Below are positions 26,334 to 34,888 of a DNA stretch of 64,000 nt, piece after piece. The stretch is from GCA-958296115 sp965222445 (lineage in GTDB: Bacteria; Chloroflexota; Dehalococcoidia; Lucifugimonadales; CAJWER01). Where the stretch lies: NCBI GenBank assembly GCA_965222445.1, contig CBDCTY010000002.1, positions 2,852,001 through 2,916,000 of the forward strand. The letters run 5' to 3'. The translations under genes and the position numbers were made by a program. How positions within the stretch are numbered: the first letter of the stretch is position 1; every line of letters starts with the position of its first letter. The notes under the pieces were generated by a model. The model had not been told where the DNA came from. It saw only the letters and a program-made list of their open reading frames with translations, and did no database searches.

Positions 26334-27597
26334 TTATCGGCGCCTTGCCTCCAGAGTCAGGGCGCTTTCAATCCCCCCCCCCCTATCCATTCCATATTGT
26401 CGCCTGTGGCTGTAGATTTGGTCGAGAATATCATTGTCAGGGAACACCTTGATCCCGAATTTGCCCATCTGACCGTCACCTCTGCAGTAGACCTTCCGGC
26501 TGAGTAGAGACCACTTCGACGGGTTGCCTTTGCAGCCGCCCCGGACCCACTCATAGAGTGACCGGGCCACCATGTCGGCAAGCTCTGTCGCTTCGGATCC
26601 TCGCTTTGGCGCGAAGCGCAGACCCGTCTCCAGCCAGTTGCGAAATGAAGAGGGCTTTAGCCACTGAGACCCCGAGATAAGGACACGCGCGTATTCGAGT
26701 TGGTGGAGGGCGTCTTCAAGCGGGCCTTGGCTCTCGAACGTCACTCGCCCAAGACGCTCGGGCCTCGTGCTGGCGATGTAGTCGACATACCGTTCGAGGA
26801 GGAAGACGATAGCTATCGCATAGACGTCTGTCGGAAGATAGGGGTCTATGTCCGCTTCGGCATACTGCTCCCAGAAGGCGTTCTTGCGGATTCCCACACC
26901 GAACACGGTGAAGTCCGTCGCGTCTATTAGCCGCTCGATGGCGGCATCGAACTCTTGCTGTTTCAGCCCATCTCCGTTGAAGTAGTACCGGCCCTTGTGC
27001 ATCCTTATACCAATTCATTTTGAGTGCGCCGTAAAGCCGTCATTCCCGCGAAGGCGGGAACCCACTCCCTGGCCGCACATATACGGCGGCATCACGGTGA
27101 CTTGGTATTATTTCAGGCTCGTGGAACGTAACCTCCGTAGTTCCGAAGAACTCCTTCTTGATTTCATCAGCCCTCTCGCAGTATCGCTCGTGTTCTTCAT
27201 CATCGATAGCCACAACACCTAGAGCGAAGAAGGTAGGAACGTCGATAGTCTCTGGATTCGATTTGCCCCCTTCATCGACGTACAAGTTGTTCAGGGCGCG
27301 GCTATCAAGCAGCGGTTGGGCTGAGTGGCCCTTGAACCGCTTCCTTGGCTCAATTCGGCCCTGAGCTCGTTGGAGAGCAATCCTCTCCTGTTTCTCAATG
27401 GCAACAAGGATTTGCCTACAGGAAGCCGTATCAACGTTGGTGTCGGATAGTAGCAGTTCGAGAAGCCGTGCTAAGGCATAACCCTCGGACAACTTTGCTG
27501 CTTGCTCTCGCGATAATCTGCGTCCGAGTGGGTCGCCCGCCAGGTCCCTCTCGCTCGGCGGAGGTTGGCCGCCAGTATTGCAGATCATGTCGGACAC
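26334..27597 (-). pseudogene. DUF3800 protein gene, interrupted by a 100-bp miniature element
   Basis: Two frames read as one protein. The N-terminal part (27597 down to about 27111) has a helical lead region and then LYVDEGGKSN, PTFFALGVVAID and TEVTFHEPEI, the YxDESG-like start of DUF3800. The C-terminal part (27002 to 26334) continues MHKGRYYFNGDG onward. Between them sits the 100-bp repeat at 27008-27107. Removing the repeat and one 3-bp duplication joins the frames exactly (FHEPEI-R-MHKGRYY), so the insertion alone broke the gene. DUF3800 proteins have an RNase H-like fold and are often in defence or mobile regions; function is unproven. The total would be about 386 residues. Confidence 0.88.
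27008..27107 (+). mobile_element. 100-bp miniature inverted-repeat element, copy A (inside DUF3800 gene)
   Basis: Starts TACCAATTC and ends GACTTGGTA, with TTA on both sides (27005-27007 and 27108-27110) as a 3-bp target duplication. An internal palindrome TTCCCGCGAAGGCGGGAA can form a hairpin. Nearly identical copies at 40016-40115 and 40568-40667. No coding capacity; mobilised presumably by a transposase elsewhere. The 3-bp TWA target resembles that of some IS5-group elements, an inference. Confidence 0.85.
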
Positions 27598-27602
27598 GGC
27601 GT

Positions 27603-27710
27603 CTATTCCCCTCCATTCTTCATATCCCTTGCAATGGACAGTCTCATCACGTCCCGGAATGTCGATGGAATGTAGAAGTGCGGATCCGTTAGGGCGTTCA
27701 ACGCTGTCAT
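27603..27710 (-). CDS. Possible 35-residue small ORF
   Basis: A short frame upstream of the DUF3800 gene: begins MTALNALTDPHFYIPSTF and ends RDMKNGGE. It is preceded by CAGGGA 11 bp upstream and ends 6 bp before the DUF3800 start on the same strand. No family is recognised. It could be a real small protein, a leader, or chance. Apart from it the stretch 27598-27732 holds nothing recognisable. Confidence 0.2.
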   Translation of the reverse strand: MTALNALTDPHFYIPSTFRDVMRLSIARDMKNGGE

Positions 27711-27732
27711 TGCAACGTTATCCCTGCCCGGC

Positions 27733-28836
27733 TTATGGCAGGCGGCGGCCTGCCCTCAGTTCCGACAGAAGATCGTCGTACTTGTCGCGGTCCAGCGGGA
27801 AGGTTGCCTTGGCGCCCGTGCATCCTGAGTAGATGATGGCCGCCGCAAGCTCCAGGCCCTTCACGCCCTCCTCACCCGGCGCAGCCGGCTCGCGGTCGTC
27901 TATGATAGCCTGCGCAAAGTCCTCGATCGTGTTGCTGTGTTCTGCGGTGGAGACGCCCGTTTCGAGGGGAATGACGGCGATTTCGGGCTTGGCGAAGGGA
28001 GTCCCCTTCTCTCGCTCGGAGAACGCGCGTAGGCCGACCTCGGGTCTGTAGAGCATCACCTCGTCGTCTGTCACGACGACCCCGCACTTCTCGCCCCACA
28101 ACTCCAGCCTGGTCCGCGACGGAGCCTGTACTGTGCTGCAGTGCATGAAGCCGTGAGCGCCGTTCGGGTACTCCAGCAGCGCGCTGGCCGCGTCTTCGAC
28201 TTCGATGTCGTGCATCAGAGCGCTCACGTGGCCTGTCAGGGATGTCGGCATTCCCCCCAGCCATTGGAACATGTCGATGTAGTGGATGCCCTGGTTCAGT
28301 AGGACGCCGCCGCCCTCGCCCTTCCAGGTGCCGCGCCAGCCTCCGGAGTCGTAGTACGCCTGGGAGCGGAAGCTTGCCGCGTCGAGCACGGTCCGGTACA
28401 GCTCGCCCAGCTCGCCGCCCTCGATCATCTCGCGGATGCGCAGCAGGTCGGGCCGGAACCGGTTCTGGTAGACGACGCCAAGCTTCACCCCAGCCTCGGC
28501 TGCCCCGGATACCATCCGGTCGGCTTCGGAGGGGGTCGCCGTGATCGGCTTCTCGGTGAGCACGTGCTTGCCGGCGGCAAAGGCCTTCAGCGCTACGGGC
28601 AGGTGGTGTGGATGCGGTGTAGCGATGGTGACGGCTTCGACGTCCGGGTCCCCCAGGAGGTCGTCGAGCGCCGCGTGAAACCGGACGCCCATCTCAGCGG
28701 CCTGCTCGGCAGCCGCCTCAGCACTGAGGTCGTGTATGGCGACGAGCCGCGTATTCGGAAGGGACGCTACCTCGGCGGTGTGCCTCCGACCTATGACCCC
28801 GGATGATCCGACTACGCCGATTCCCACCTGATCCAA
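27733..28836 (-). CDS. Gfo/Idh/MocA-family oxidoreductase
   Basis: 367 residues. N-terminal NAD(P) site VGIGVVGSSGVIGRRHTAEV, the EKPIT motif (lysine near the nicotinamide) and the C-terminal GFO_IDH_MocA beta-sheet domain with GGVLLNQGIHYIDMFQWLGG. Family members oxidise or reduce sugars and inositols. It is the last of a three-gene set on this strand with two TIM-barrel isomerases (9 and 4 bp gaps), a pairing seen in inositol or unusual sugar breakdown. Substrate unknown. Confidence 0.9.
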   Translation of the reverse strand: MDQVGIGVVGSSGVIGRRHTAEVASLPNTRLVAIHDLSAEAAAEQAAEMGVRFHAALDDLLGDPDVEAVTIATPHPHHLPVALKAFAAGKHVLTEKPITATPSEADRMVSGAAEAGVKLGVVYQNRFRPDLLRIREMIEGGELGELYRTVLDAASFRSQAYYDSGGWRGTWKGEGGGVLLNQGIHYIDMFQWLGGMPTSLTGHVSALMHDIEVEDAASALLEYPNGAHGFMHCSTVQAPSRTRLELWGEKCGVVVTDDEVMLYRPEVGLRAFSEREKGTPFAKPEIAVIPLETGVSTAEHSNTIEDFAQAIIDDREPAAPGEEGVKGLELAAAIIYSGCTGAKATFPLDRDKYDDLLSELRAGRRLP

Positions 28837-28845
28837 TTGTGCCTC

Positions 28846-29631
28846 CTATCCCTTCGAGAGCGCTCGCTTCATCTCGGCTATGACCCTAGGCACGCCGACC
28901 TTAGGGTCCTCGTCTTCTTCGAATTCGAGATTCAAGTACCCCCTGTAGCCGGCCCCGGCCAGGACCGACACGACACGGTCGATCTCCACCGGACGCGAGC
29001 CTTGCGGCGTCCTCATGGAGACCTTGTGATGTGCCGTGACGGACAGATCCGCAACGCGCCGCATCCCTTCGTATGGGTCCACGTCCGGGTCGAGGCCATA
29101 GTTGCCGGTGTCGAGATTCACCCGGAGCCACTCCGAGTCGACAGCCTCTATGATGCGGATGACCTGGGCCGAAGTGGTCGTGATGCCGCCGTGGTTCTCC
29201 AGCGCCATCACAATGCCGTTGTCGGCGGCAACGGGGACGCACTCGCGCAGGGCCGCAACCGCCCAGTCGAAGGCCTCTTCGTCGGTGTGGCCTTCCGGCG
29301 TCACGCCGGCGAATACTCTGAGCTCGGGCGCGCCAAGGGAGACCGCGTGCCCCAGCCACTCCTTCACCATCTCGACCTCGGCCGCACGTTCATTGGCGTC
29401 GGCAAGTGTGAGCTTGCTGCCCACCGCCGCGCCGGAGACATCCACTCCCCGTATCAGGCAGTGGCGTTTCAACGAGTTCAGGTACGCCCGGTCGGTAGTA
29501 GGGAAATAGTAGGACGTCAGCTCGACACCCTCCACCCCCAACTCTGCGGCTGTGTCTACGAAATCCTCCAGGCTCATCTCGCCAGCAAGCAGATATTGTC
29601 GGTAGGAGTATGCGCAGCAGCCAATCTTCAT
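28846..29631 (-). CDS. Sugar phosphate isomerase/epimerase (TIM barrel)
   Basis: 261 residues starting MKIGCCAYSYRQYL. Strand-end residues of the xylose-isomerase-like fold: GVEGVELTSYYFP, MALENHGGI, LRVNLDTGNYG and YLNLEFEEDEDP. Middle gene of the operon 30406-27733: 4 bp after the first isomerase gene and 9 bp before the Gfo/Idh gene. The related genes suggest successive isomerisation and oxidation of one compound. Precise substrate is not deducible. Confidence 0.87.
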   Translation of the reverse strand: MKIGCCAYSYRQYLLAGEMSLEDFVDTAAELGVEGVELTSYYFPTTDRAYLNSLKRHCLIRGVDVSGAAVGSKLTLADANERAAEVEMVKEWLGHAVSLGAPELRVFAGVTPEGHTDEEAFDWAVAALRECVPVAADNGIVMALENHGGITTTSAQVIRIIEAVDSEWLRVNLDTGNYGLDPDVDPYEGMRRVADLSVTAHHKVSMRTPQGSRPVEIDRVVSVLAGAGYRGYLNLEFEEDEDPKVGVPRVIAEMKRALSKG

Positions 29632-29635
29632 CGCA

Positions 29636-30406
29636 TCACCTCGTGAGTTCCTGGAACAGCGCCTTGTAGTATCGCAGGAAAGTGTCCGGCTCAGAGCTCT
29701 CCTCCGCGATCTCGGCGAGGCAGTAGCCGGAGTAGCCTGATTCGCGCAGCAGGGCGAACAGCTCGCGGTACGGGTATGCCTCGTCCCACAGGTTGTTGAT
29801 GTGGACCGACATCAACCAGGGACGAAGAAGCTGGAAGTACTGGCGAACGGAGCCGTCCACAACGTCGGCCGGGTTCGAGTTCCAGCAGACGCCGATCTTG
29901 GGGTGGTCGGCCTCCTCCATTATCCGCGCGATGTGCGGCGGGTGGTCGGTGCCCCGGCCGTGATCCTCGAGCCACACGGCCACGCCCGTGCCCTCGGCTG
30001 CCTCTCCGCACCGGCGTAAGGCCCGCCCGATCTGCTCCAGCGTCGCCTCTTTTGGGACGCCGCGGTCTTCGTGGAAGCCGTTGGGCCTTACCTTCACGCC
30101 GACGGCGCCGATGGCCTCCGCCAACTCGATGTATCGCTTCGTCTCTGCGACGTTGGCGTCGACCTCGGCGGTATCGGTCGAGTGGTACTCGCACGTGCTG
30201 CCGAGGCTGAGCTGCCGGATCGCCGAGTCCTCGAAGAGCCGCTTCACCCTGGCCCGCTCCTGTGGCCCAGTGGTCACCTCCACGCCGTGGGCGTGGGTCG
30301 TCCTAAGCTCGACGGCGCCGATCCCGTGAGCCTCGCAACGCGCGATTATGATGTCCAGGTCCCAGCCCTTCGCCAGGTTGTACGTAACGAGGCCGAGCTT
30401 CACCAT
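29636..30406 (-). CDS. Sugar phosphate isomerase/epimerase (TIM barrel)
   Basis: 256 residues from the ATG at 30406 (VKLGLVTYNLAKGWDLD), chosen because the barrel begins here and CTGGAGAG lies just upstream; the frame is open to 30544 but the extra part has no family features. GAVELRTTHAHGVEV, VWLEDHGRG, IGVCWNSNPADV and CLAEIAEE mark strand ends. First gene of the three-gene operon with another isomerase and a Gfo/Idh dehydrogenase. It diverges from the reductive-dehalogenase-like gene, sharing a 168-bp spacer. Confidence 0.85.
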   Translation of the reverse strand: MVKLGLVTYNLAKGWDLDIIIARCEAHGIGAVELRTTHAHGVEVTTGPQERARVKRLFEDSAIRQLSLGSTCEYHSTDTAEVDANVAETKRYIELAEAIGAVGVKVRPNGFHEDRGVPKEATLEQIGRALRRCGEAAEGTGVAVWLEDHGRGTDHPPHIARIMEEADHPKIGVCWNSNPADVVDGSVRQYFQLLRPWLMSVHINNLWDEAYPYRELFALLRESGYSGYCLAEIAEESSEPDTFLRYYKALFQELTR

Positions 30407-30503
30407 GCAACTCTCCAGGTTGGACTTGGAATCGCCTTGCGGGAAGGCCATCGGGAATCCTATCACCAGGACAGGAAAGTGTCTAATCTGCCAACCCACC
30501 TGA

Positions 30504-30533
30504 TTGACTAGCGGACTTTCCCATATGTACACT
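30504..30533 (+). promoter_or_regulatory. Sigma-70-like promoter for the 4Fe-4S protein operon
   Basis: TTGACT (30504-30509), 18 bp, TACACT (30528-30533), giving a leader of about 35 nt to the ATG at 30575, with AGGAG 9 bp before that start. The left-facing promoter for the isomerase operon must be in the same spacer but was not clear. Confidence 0.5.
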
Positions 30534-30574
30534 CGGCGCCACACCAGCCGACAGTTCTACTAGGAGCGTCCCAA

Positions 30575-31825
30575 ATGGTCAAGGCAATAACCCATACGGT
30601 AAAGAGGCCCGGTAGGATGGACGGGGACCCCGACGTAGAGATCCCCGTAGCGGAAGACCTGGCGACCGGCCCCGGGAGCCCCCAAAGACCGAAGGATGTG
30701 GCTTTCTACAGCAGGGAGTACCCGCTGGAGACCCAGTCGATTGAGAAGTCCGCCGACCGTCCATGGGCATGGATGACGCAGCCGGACGACCTCACGGAGT
30801 TCCGCAAGGTTCAGGACAAGCGCATGGAGCCCATGTACGAAGCTGCACTGGTATCCGGCGACGTCGAGCCCACGGGAACGCCTGTGCCGGGTGAAGACCT
30901 CACGGAGGACATCCGCCGAATGGCCCGGGAGATGGGCTTCGGTGAGGTCGGCTTCGCCAAGCACGACCGGCACTACACATTCGCCGGCAAGAAGCGCTGG
31001 GCCAAGTTCCAGCACGCCATCTGCCTGGCGCTGGAGCAGGACTACTATCAGACTCAGACCGGGCCTAGCATGGAGGCCGAATACGCGCACTATGAGACCT
31101 ATGAAGTTCAGGAAGCCTTGTGCCTGAAGCTGGCCGACTACATAAGATCGAGGGGCTACCACGCGCAGATCCACGACGGCAGCGACAACAGCGGGCCATA
31201 CATACCCCTGTTCGTCGCAGCCGGACTTGGACAGCTCGGCGCCAACGGCCAGCTCCTGTCCCCCCACTTCGGCTCTCGTTCGCGGCTCATGCTCGTCACC
31301 ACAGACGCGCCGGTGACCTATGACGGGCCGGTAGACTACGGAATCCAGCAGTTCTGCCAGGAGTGCCAAGTCTGCGTCAACCGGTGCCCGGGGCGGGCCC
31401 TCGTGAGAGAAAAGGTCTGGTGGCGGGGAGTCGAGAAGAACAAGCTCATCTACGACCGGTGCAGGCCGGTAATGGTCAAGTACCACGGCTGCGCGGTCTG
31501 CATGATCGTCTGCCCGATTCAGCGCTACGGGATGAAGCCCGTGATGGAGCACTACGTCGAGACGGGCGAGGTCCTCGGAAAGGGCACCGAGAACCTGGAG
31601 GGGTACGAGATCGAGGGCAAGGGGCGCTTCGGCCCCGGCGAGCTGCCACACTTCGACCGAGAGTTCTTCGAGATTCCGCATGGCCGCGAGGAGGACTGGC
31701 TGTTCCATCAGTTCAAGGAGAAGCTCAACTCGAAGGGCGTGCCCGACGAGGCGGAGATTGTAGAGTTCGCAACCGAAGTCAAGAAGGTGCTGGACAAGGG
31801 TGAGACCACCTTCGACATAGCCTGA
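30575..31825 (+). CDS. Reductive dehalogenase-like/QueG-like 4Fe-4S protein (no Tat signal)
   Basis: 416 residues. Two ferredoxin-type clusters: C261-x2-C264-x2-C267-x3-C271 followed by Pro (FCQECQVCVNRCPG) and C296-x9-C306-x2-C309-x3-C313 followed by Pro (CAVCMIVCP). This order, with the upstream GYHAQIHDGSDNSGPYIPLFVAAGLGQLG-type region, matches the corrinoid-dependent reductive dehalogenase/QueG group. There is no twin-arginine signal, so it is cytoplasmic, unlike respiratory RdhA, and there is no adjacent rdhB anchor. It may be a non-respiratory dehalogenase or another B12 reductase. Next: a 66-residue gene after 2 bp, then CehA/McbA. Confidence 0.8.
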   Translation: MVKAITHTVKRPGRMDGDPDVEIPVAEDLATGPGSPQRPKDVAFYSREYPLETQSIEKSADRPWAWMTQPDDLTEFRKVQDKRMEPMYEAALVSGDVEPTGTPVPGEDLTEDIRRMAREMGFGEVGFAKHDRHYTFAGKKRWAKFQHAICLALEQDYYQTQTGPSMEAEYAHYETYEVQEALCLKLADYIRSRGYHAQIHDGSDNSGPYIPLFVAAGLGQLGANGQLLSPHFGSRSRLMLVTTDAPVTYDGPVDYGIQQFCQECQVCVNRCPGRALVREKVWWRGVEKNKLIYDRCRPVMVKYHGCAVCMIVCPIQRYGMKPVMEHYVETGEVLGKGTENLEGYEIEGKGRFGPGELPHFDREFFEIPHGREEDWLFHQFKEKLNSKGVPDEAEIVEFATEVKKVLDKGETTFDIA

Positions 31826-31827
31826 AC

Positions 31828-32028
31828 ATGTTCCGAAGGCAACAGCTAGACGCGCTTCACGAAGAGTTTCAGAACACGTGGCAGGGGAAGCCGGAATACG
31901 AGCAGCTCCTCCGCGATACGCACTTGGGCATCGCCTACAGCGACGCTGGCCGGGCGCTGGATGACATAGACCCGCGAATCGCCGCTCTCATTCGTAAGCA
32001 CAAGCCCCCTGAGGAGTCTCATGCCTGA
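31828..32028 (+). CDS. Small protein of unknown function
   Basis: 66 residues, MFRRQQLDALHEEFQNTWQG at the start and an Ala/Arg-rich helical rest ending HKPPEESHA. It starts 2 bp after the 4Fe-4S protein gene and overlaps the CehA/McbA gene by 8 bp, so it is tightly coupled to both. Mostly helical and charged; no metal or redox motif. It could be a partner subunit of either neighbour. I do not recognise a family. Confidence 0.6.
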   Translation: MFRRQQLDALHEEFQNTWQGKPEYEQLLRDTHLGIAYSDAGRALDDIDPRIAALIRKHKPPEESHA

Positions 32029-34525
32029 CTACGTACCCCTCGACATCTCCCGATGGTGTAACGCCAACATTGGCATCCTGAATGCGGAAGACGAGCCGCC
32101 CGTCGGTCGAGTCTCGTTTCGTGGACTGCCCTTCCTAGTAGGCGAAGAGGGCGGCAGCAGGGACGATGACCACCTCGTGGTGTTGGGGGAGGGAACAGAC
32201 TCGGTCCTCATCCCCATCGGCGGGACTGCGACGTACCTGATAGTCGCCCACCGCCTTCTCGAAACCAATGTGCCGTCGGGCGGGCCGTTGGGAGTCGAGG
32301 TGGCCGACTACGTGCTGAAGTACGCGGATGGCGGAGAGGAGCGGGTGACCATCCGGGAGAGGTTCGAGATAGTCGCGCTGCCGGGCCCGAAGGACATTCC
32401 TGGAGTCCCCGGCTCGCCCTACCGTGCCTTCACCGACCAGAAGGCGTCCCTGCTACCCAGGTACGATGGCGAATGGGAGTCTGTCGGGCGGCGCCAGACA
32501 GAGGCAGGGAATGTCTCCCCTAGCTGGTGGCACCTGTGGGCGTTCAGGAACCCCGCGCCGGATCGGACAATCGAGGCGTTCCAGGCCGTGTCGAGGGGGC
32601 AGCGCCTGGCCATAGGCGCAGTGACCGCAAGCCACGTGGACGAGTTCCCGTTCGCCCGCCAGGGACGCAGGCCGGTCCGCATTACACTGACCGATCCCGA
32701 CGACGCAGCGAAGCCCTTCGACATCGACCTGAAGGTTGACAGGGGAGACACGACATACGTGCATCCCCTTCCCAAGAACGACGCCGACGGGTTCCTGTCC
32801 GACTCGTACATAGGCTACGGCGAGGAGCAGAACGAGCAGTCGAGCCCGGCCTACGCCGAAGTCTCGGCTGTCCCGTCCGCGACCGTCACGGTGGCACAGG
32901 ACGGCGAGGAGATCGGCTCGGTCAAGTGGGGAGACGTTGAGAAGGGAAGCGCGTCCACTCCGCGGATGAGGGTGGACCTGGTCGACCCCGGCAGGAACTG
33001 GGTCGAAGTCACCGTAGTAGACGACGACACGGGCCGCCCGGTGCCGTGCCGGGTCCACTTCAGGTCGCCTGAGGGTGTGCCGTACCAGCCGCACGGACAC
33101 CACAACCAGGTCAACTCGAACCTGGGCACCTGGCATATCGACGTCGGCGGCGATGCCCGCCTGGGCCAGATCACCTACGCCTACATCGACGGCAGGTGCC
33201 GAGGCTGGCTTCCGCGGGGAGAGGTGCTTGTCGACGTGGCGCGTGGGTTCGAGTACGAGCCGCTGCGAACCAGGGTCGACATCGAGCCGGGCCAACGCGA
33301 GCTCACTCTCCGCCTCAAGCGGTGGACACACATGAACGAGGGCGGCTGGTACAGCGGCGACTCACACGTCCACTTCCTGGGGACTCAGGGCGCCCACGCC
33401 GAGGCCCAGGGTGAGGACCTGAACGTCGTCAACCTGCTCCAGTCCCAGTGGGGCAGCCTCTTCACGAACACCGAGGACTTCACCGGCGAGCCGAGCGTGT
33501 CCCGTAGCGGCGACAGCATCGTCTACACGTCCCAGGAGAACCGCCAGCACTTCATGGGCCACATGATCCTCTGGGGACTGAAGGAGCCCGTGATGCCCTG
33601 GTGCAGCGACGGCCTGGGAGAGGCCGAGATCGGCGGCACCATGGAGACCACGCTCAGCGACTGGGCCGACAGGGCCCACGCCCAGGGCGGCTACGTCATC
33701 AATCCCCACTTCCCCAACCCCAATGGTGAGCCTGCCGCGCTGGTTGCGACGGGGCGGCTCGACGCGGTGGAGATGATCAGGCAGAACCCGTTCAACCATA
33801 GCGAGTACTACAGGTACCTGAGCGGCGGGTACAGGCTTCCGCTGGTCGGCGGAACGGACAAGATGTCGAGCGACGTGCCTGTCGGCCTGTACCGCACATA
33901 CGCGAGGCTCGGAGACGTCGAGTTCACCTACGACAACTGGTGCAAGGCCGTCGCTGCGGGGAGGACGTTCCTCAGCGGGGGGCCAATCATCCACCTGTCG
34001 GTCGACGGTCAGGAGATCGGCGACACGGTCGTGCTCTCGGGCGCGGGGACGGTCGAGGTCGAGGCATGGGCCGAGAGCATCCTGCCCATCAATACCCTCC
34101 AGATAGTGCAGGACGGCAGGGTAGTGGCGTCGTCCGAGTCGGCAGGAGGCACAAGGCGTCTGGAAATCAGGGAGAGCCTCAGCGTGGACGGCCACACCTG
34201 GATAGCGGCACGGTGCGGCGGTCCCGGCTACGAGGGCATGGCGCACCACGACGGGTGGCAGCGAGGTGTGTTCGCGCACACGTCCCCCGTATACGTCGCG
34301 GTCGGAGGCGAGTGGGACATGCACGACCCCGCCACCTTCCAGTACATGCTCACGCTCATAGAAGGCGACCTCACCTATATCCGGGAGACTTCAGGGCAGC
34401 ACATTCACGGCAACGTCACCCACCACCACGGCGAGGACGACCACATCGCTTACCTCGAGCGCCCGTTCATCGAGGCCCGCACCGCCATCCACCAGCGGAT
34501 GCACCGTTTGGGCATCCAGCACTAG
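32021..34525 (+). CDS. CehA/McbA-family metallohydrolase
   Basis: 834 residues. A long N-terminal beta-rich part (about 1-430, including a carboxypeptidase-regulatory-like domain with VPCRVHFRSPEG) precedes a PHP-like hydrolase domain that opens YSGDSHVHFLG (His449, His451), with a further NPHFPNPNGEP and GGTDKMSS segments characteristic of CehA/McbA. Namesakes hydrolyse the carbamate ester carbaryl; most relatives have unknown substrates. No signal peptide. Coupled to the 66-residue gene and the reductive dehalogenase-like gene, which together might act on a halogenated or carbamate-like compound, an inference only. Confidence 0.85.
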   Translation: MPDYVPLDISRWCNANIGILNAEDEPPVGRVSFRGLPFLVGEEGGSRDDDHLVVLGEGTDSVLIPIGGTATYLIVAHRLLETNVPSGGPLGVEVADYVLKYADGGEERVTIRERFEIVALPGPKDIPGVPGSPYRAFTDQKASLLPRYDGEWESVGRRQTEAGNVSPSWWHLWAFRNPAPDRTIEAFQAVSRGQRLAIGAVTASHVDEFPFARQGRRPVRITLTDPDDAAKPFDIDLKVDRGDTTYVHPLPKNDADGFLSDSYIGYGEEQNEQSSPAYAEVSAVPSATVTVAQDGEEIGSVKWGDVEKGSASTPRMRVDLVDPGRNWVEVTVVDDDTGRPVPCRVHFRSPEGVPYQPHGHHNQVNSNLGTWHIDVGGDARLGQITYAYIDGRCRGWLPRGEVLVDVARGFEYEPLRTRVDIEPGQRELTLRLKRWTHMNEGGWYSGDSHVHFLGTQGAHAEAQGEDLNVVNLLQSQWGSLFTNTEDFTGEPSVSRSGDSIVYTSQENRQHFMGHMILWGLKEPVMPWCSDGLGEAEIGGTMETTLSDWADRAHAQGGYVINPHFPNPNGEPAALVATGRLDAVEMIRQNPFNHSEYYRYLSGGYRLPLVGGTDKMSSDVPVGLYRTYARLGDVEFTYDNWCKAVAAGRTFLSGGPIIHLSVDGQEIGDTVVLSGAGTVEVEAWAESILPINTLQIVQDGRVVASSESAGGTRRLEIRESLSVDGHTWIAARCGGPGYEGMAHHDGWQRGVFAHTSPVYVAVGGEWDMHDPATFQYMLTLIEGDLTYIRETSGQHIHGNVTHHHGEDDHIAYLERPFIEARTAIHQRMHRLGIQH

Positions 34526-34888
34526 TGGTCCAACATCTTAGTATGGAAGGGTGCCGACGGCTTGGCAGGGGCGGGTTTGAAACCCGCCCTGTCGGCGCAG
34601 GACGCCAATTCAGTCACGGATAGACTGGATGCTCCATGACGCAAACTCAGGCTAACCCTCATTTCAAAGATTTTCGACTACTAGCAGACCTCCCCGGCGA
34701 CTGTTCTTACCGGCCACCGACTACCGCACGGTACCTGAGACGCGCGGTCGCCGGGCCGATCTCTCCTGTATCGAGCGGAATCGACCCGACCAATCGGTCT
34801 GTGCCGCGGGAGGAGTCACTTCCCCCACGGCCCATTGGTTGGAATCTGGCGCGGGCAGGCCGTACAATCGGGGGGAGGAGGGGACTCG
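34526..34888. other. Gene-free spacer with a hairpin
   Basis: 363 bp between CehA/McbA and threonine synthase. Positions 34569-34589 form GGGCGGGTTT/AAACCCGCCC, a strong hairpin without a T-run, resembling repeat-type palindromes rather than a classic terminator. A -10 like TACAAT at 34864-34869 and a GGGGGAGGAG ribosome site precede the threonine synthase ATG. No T-box or riboswitch signature was found. Open frames here are short and lack family features. Confidence 0.5.

Noticed and set aside
34526..34888. T-box or amino-acid riboswitch ahead of threonine synthase
   Set aside because: No AGGGTGGNACCGCG antiterminator motif and no terminator hairpin with T-run in the 363-bp spacer.
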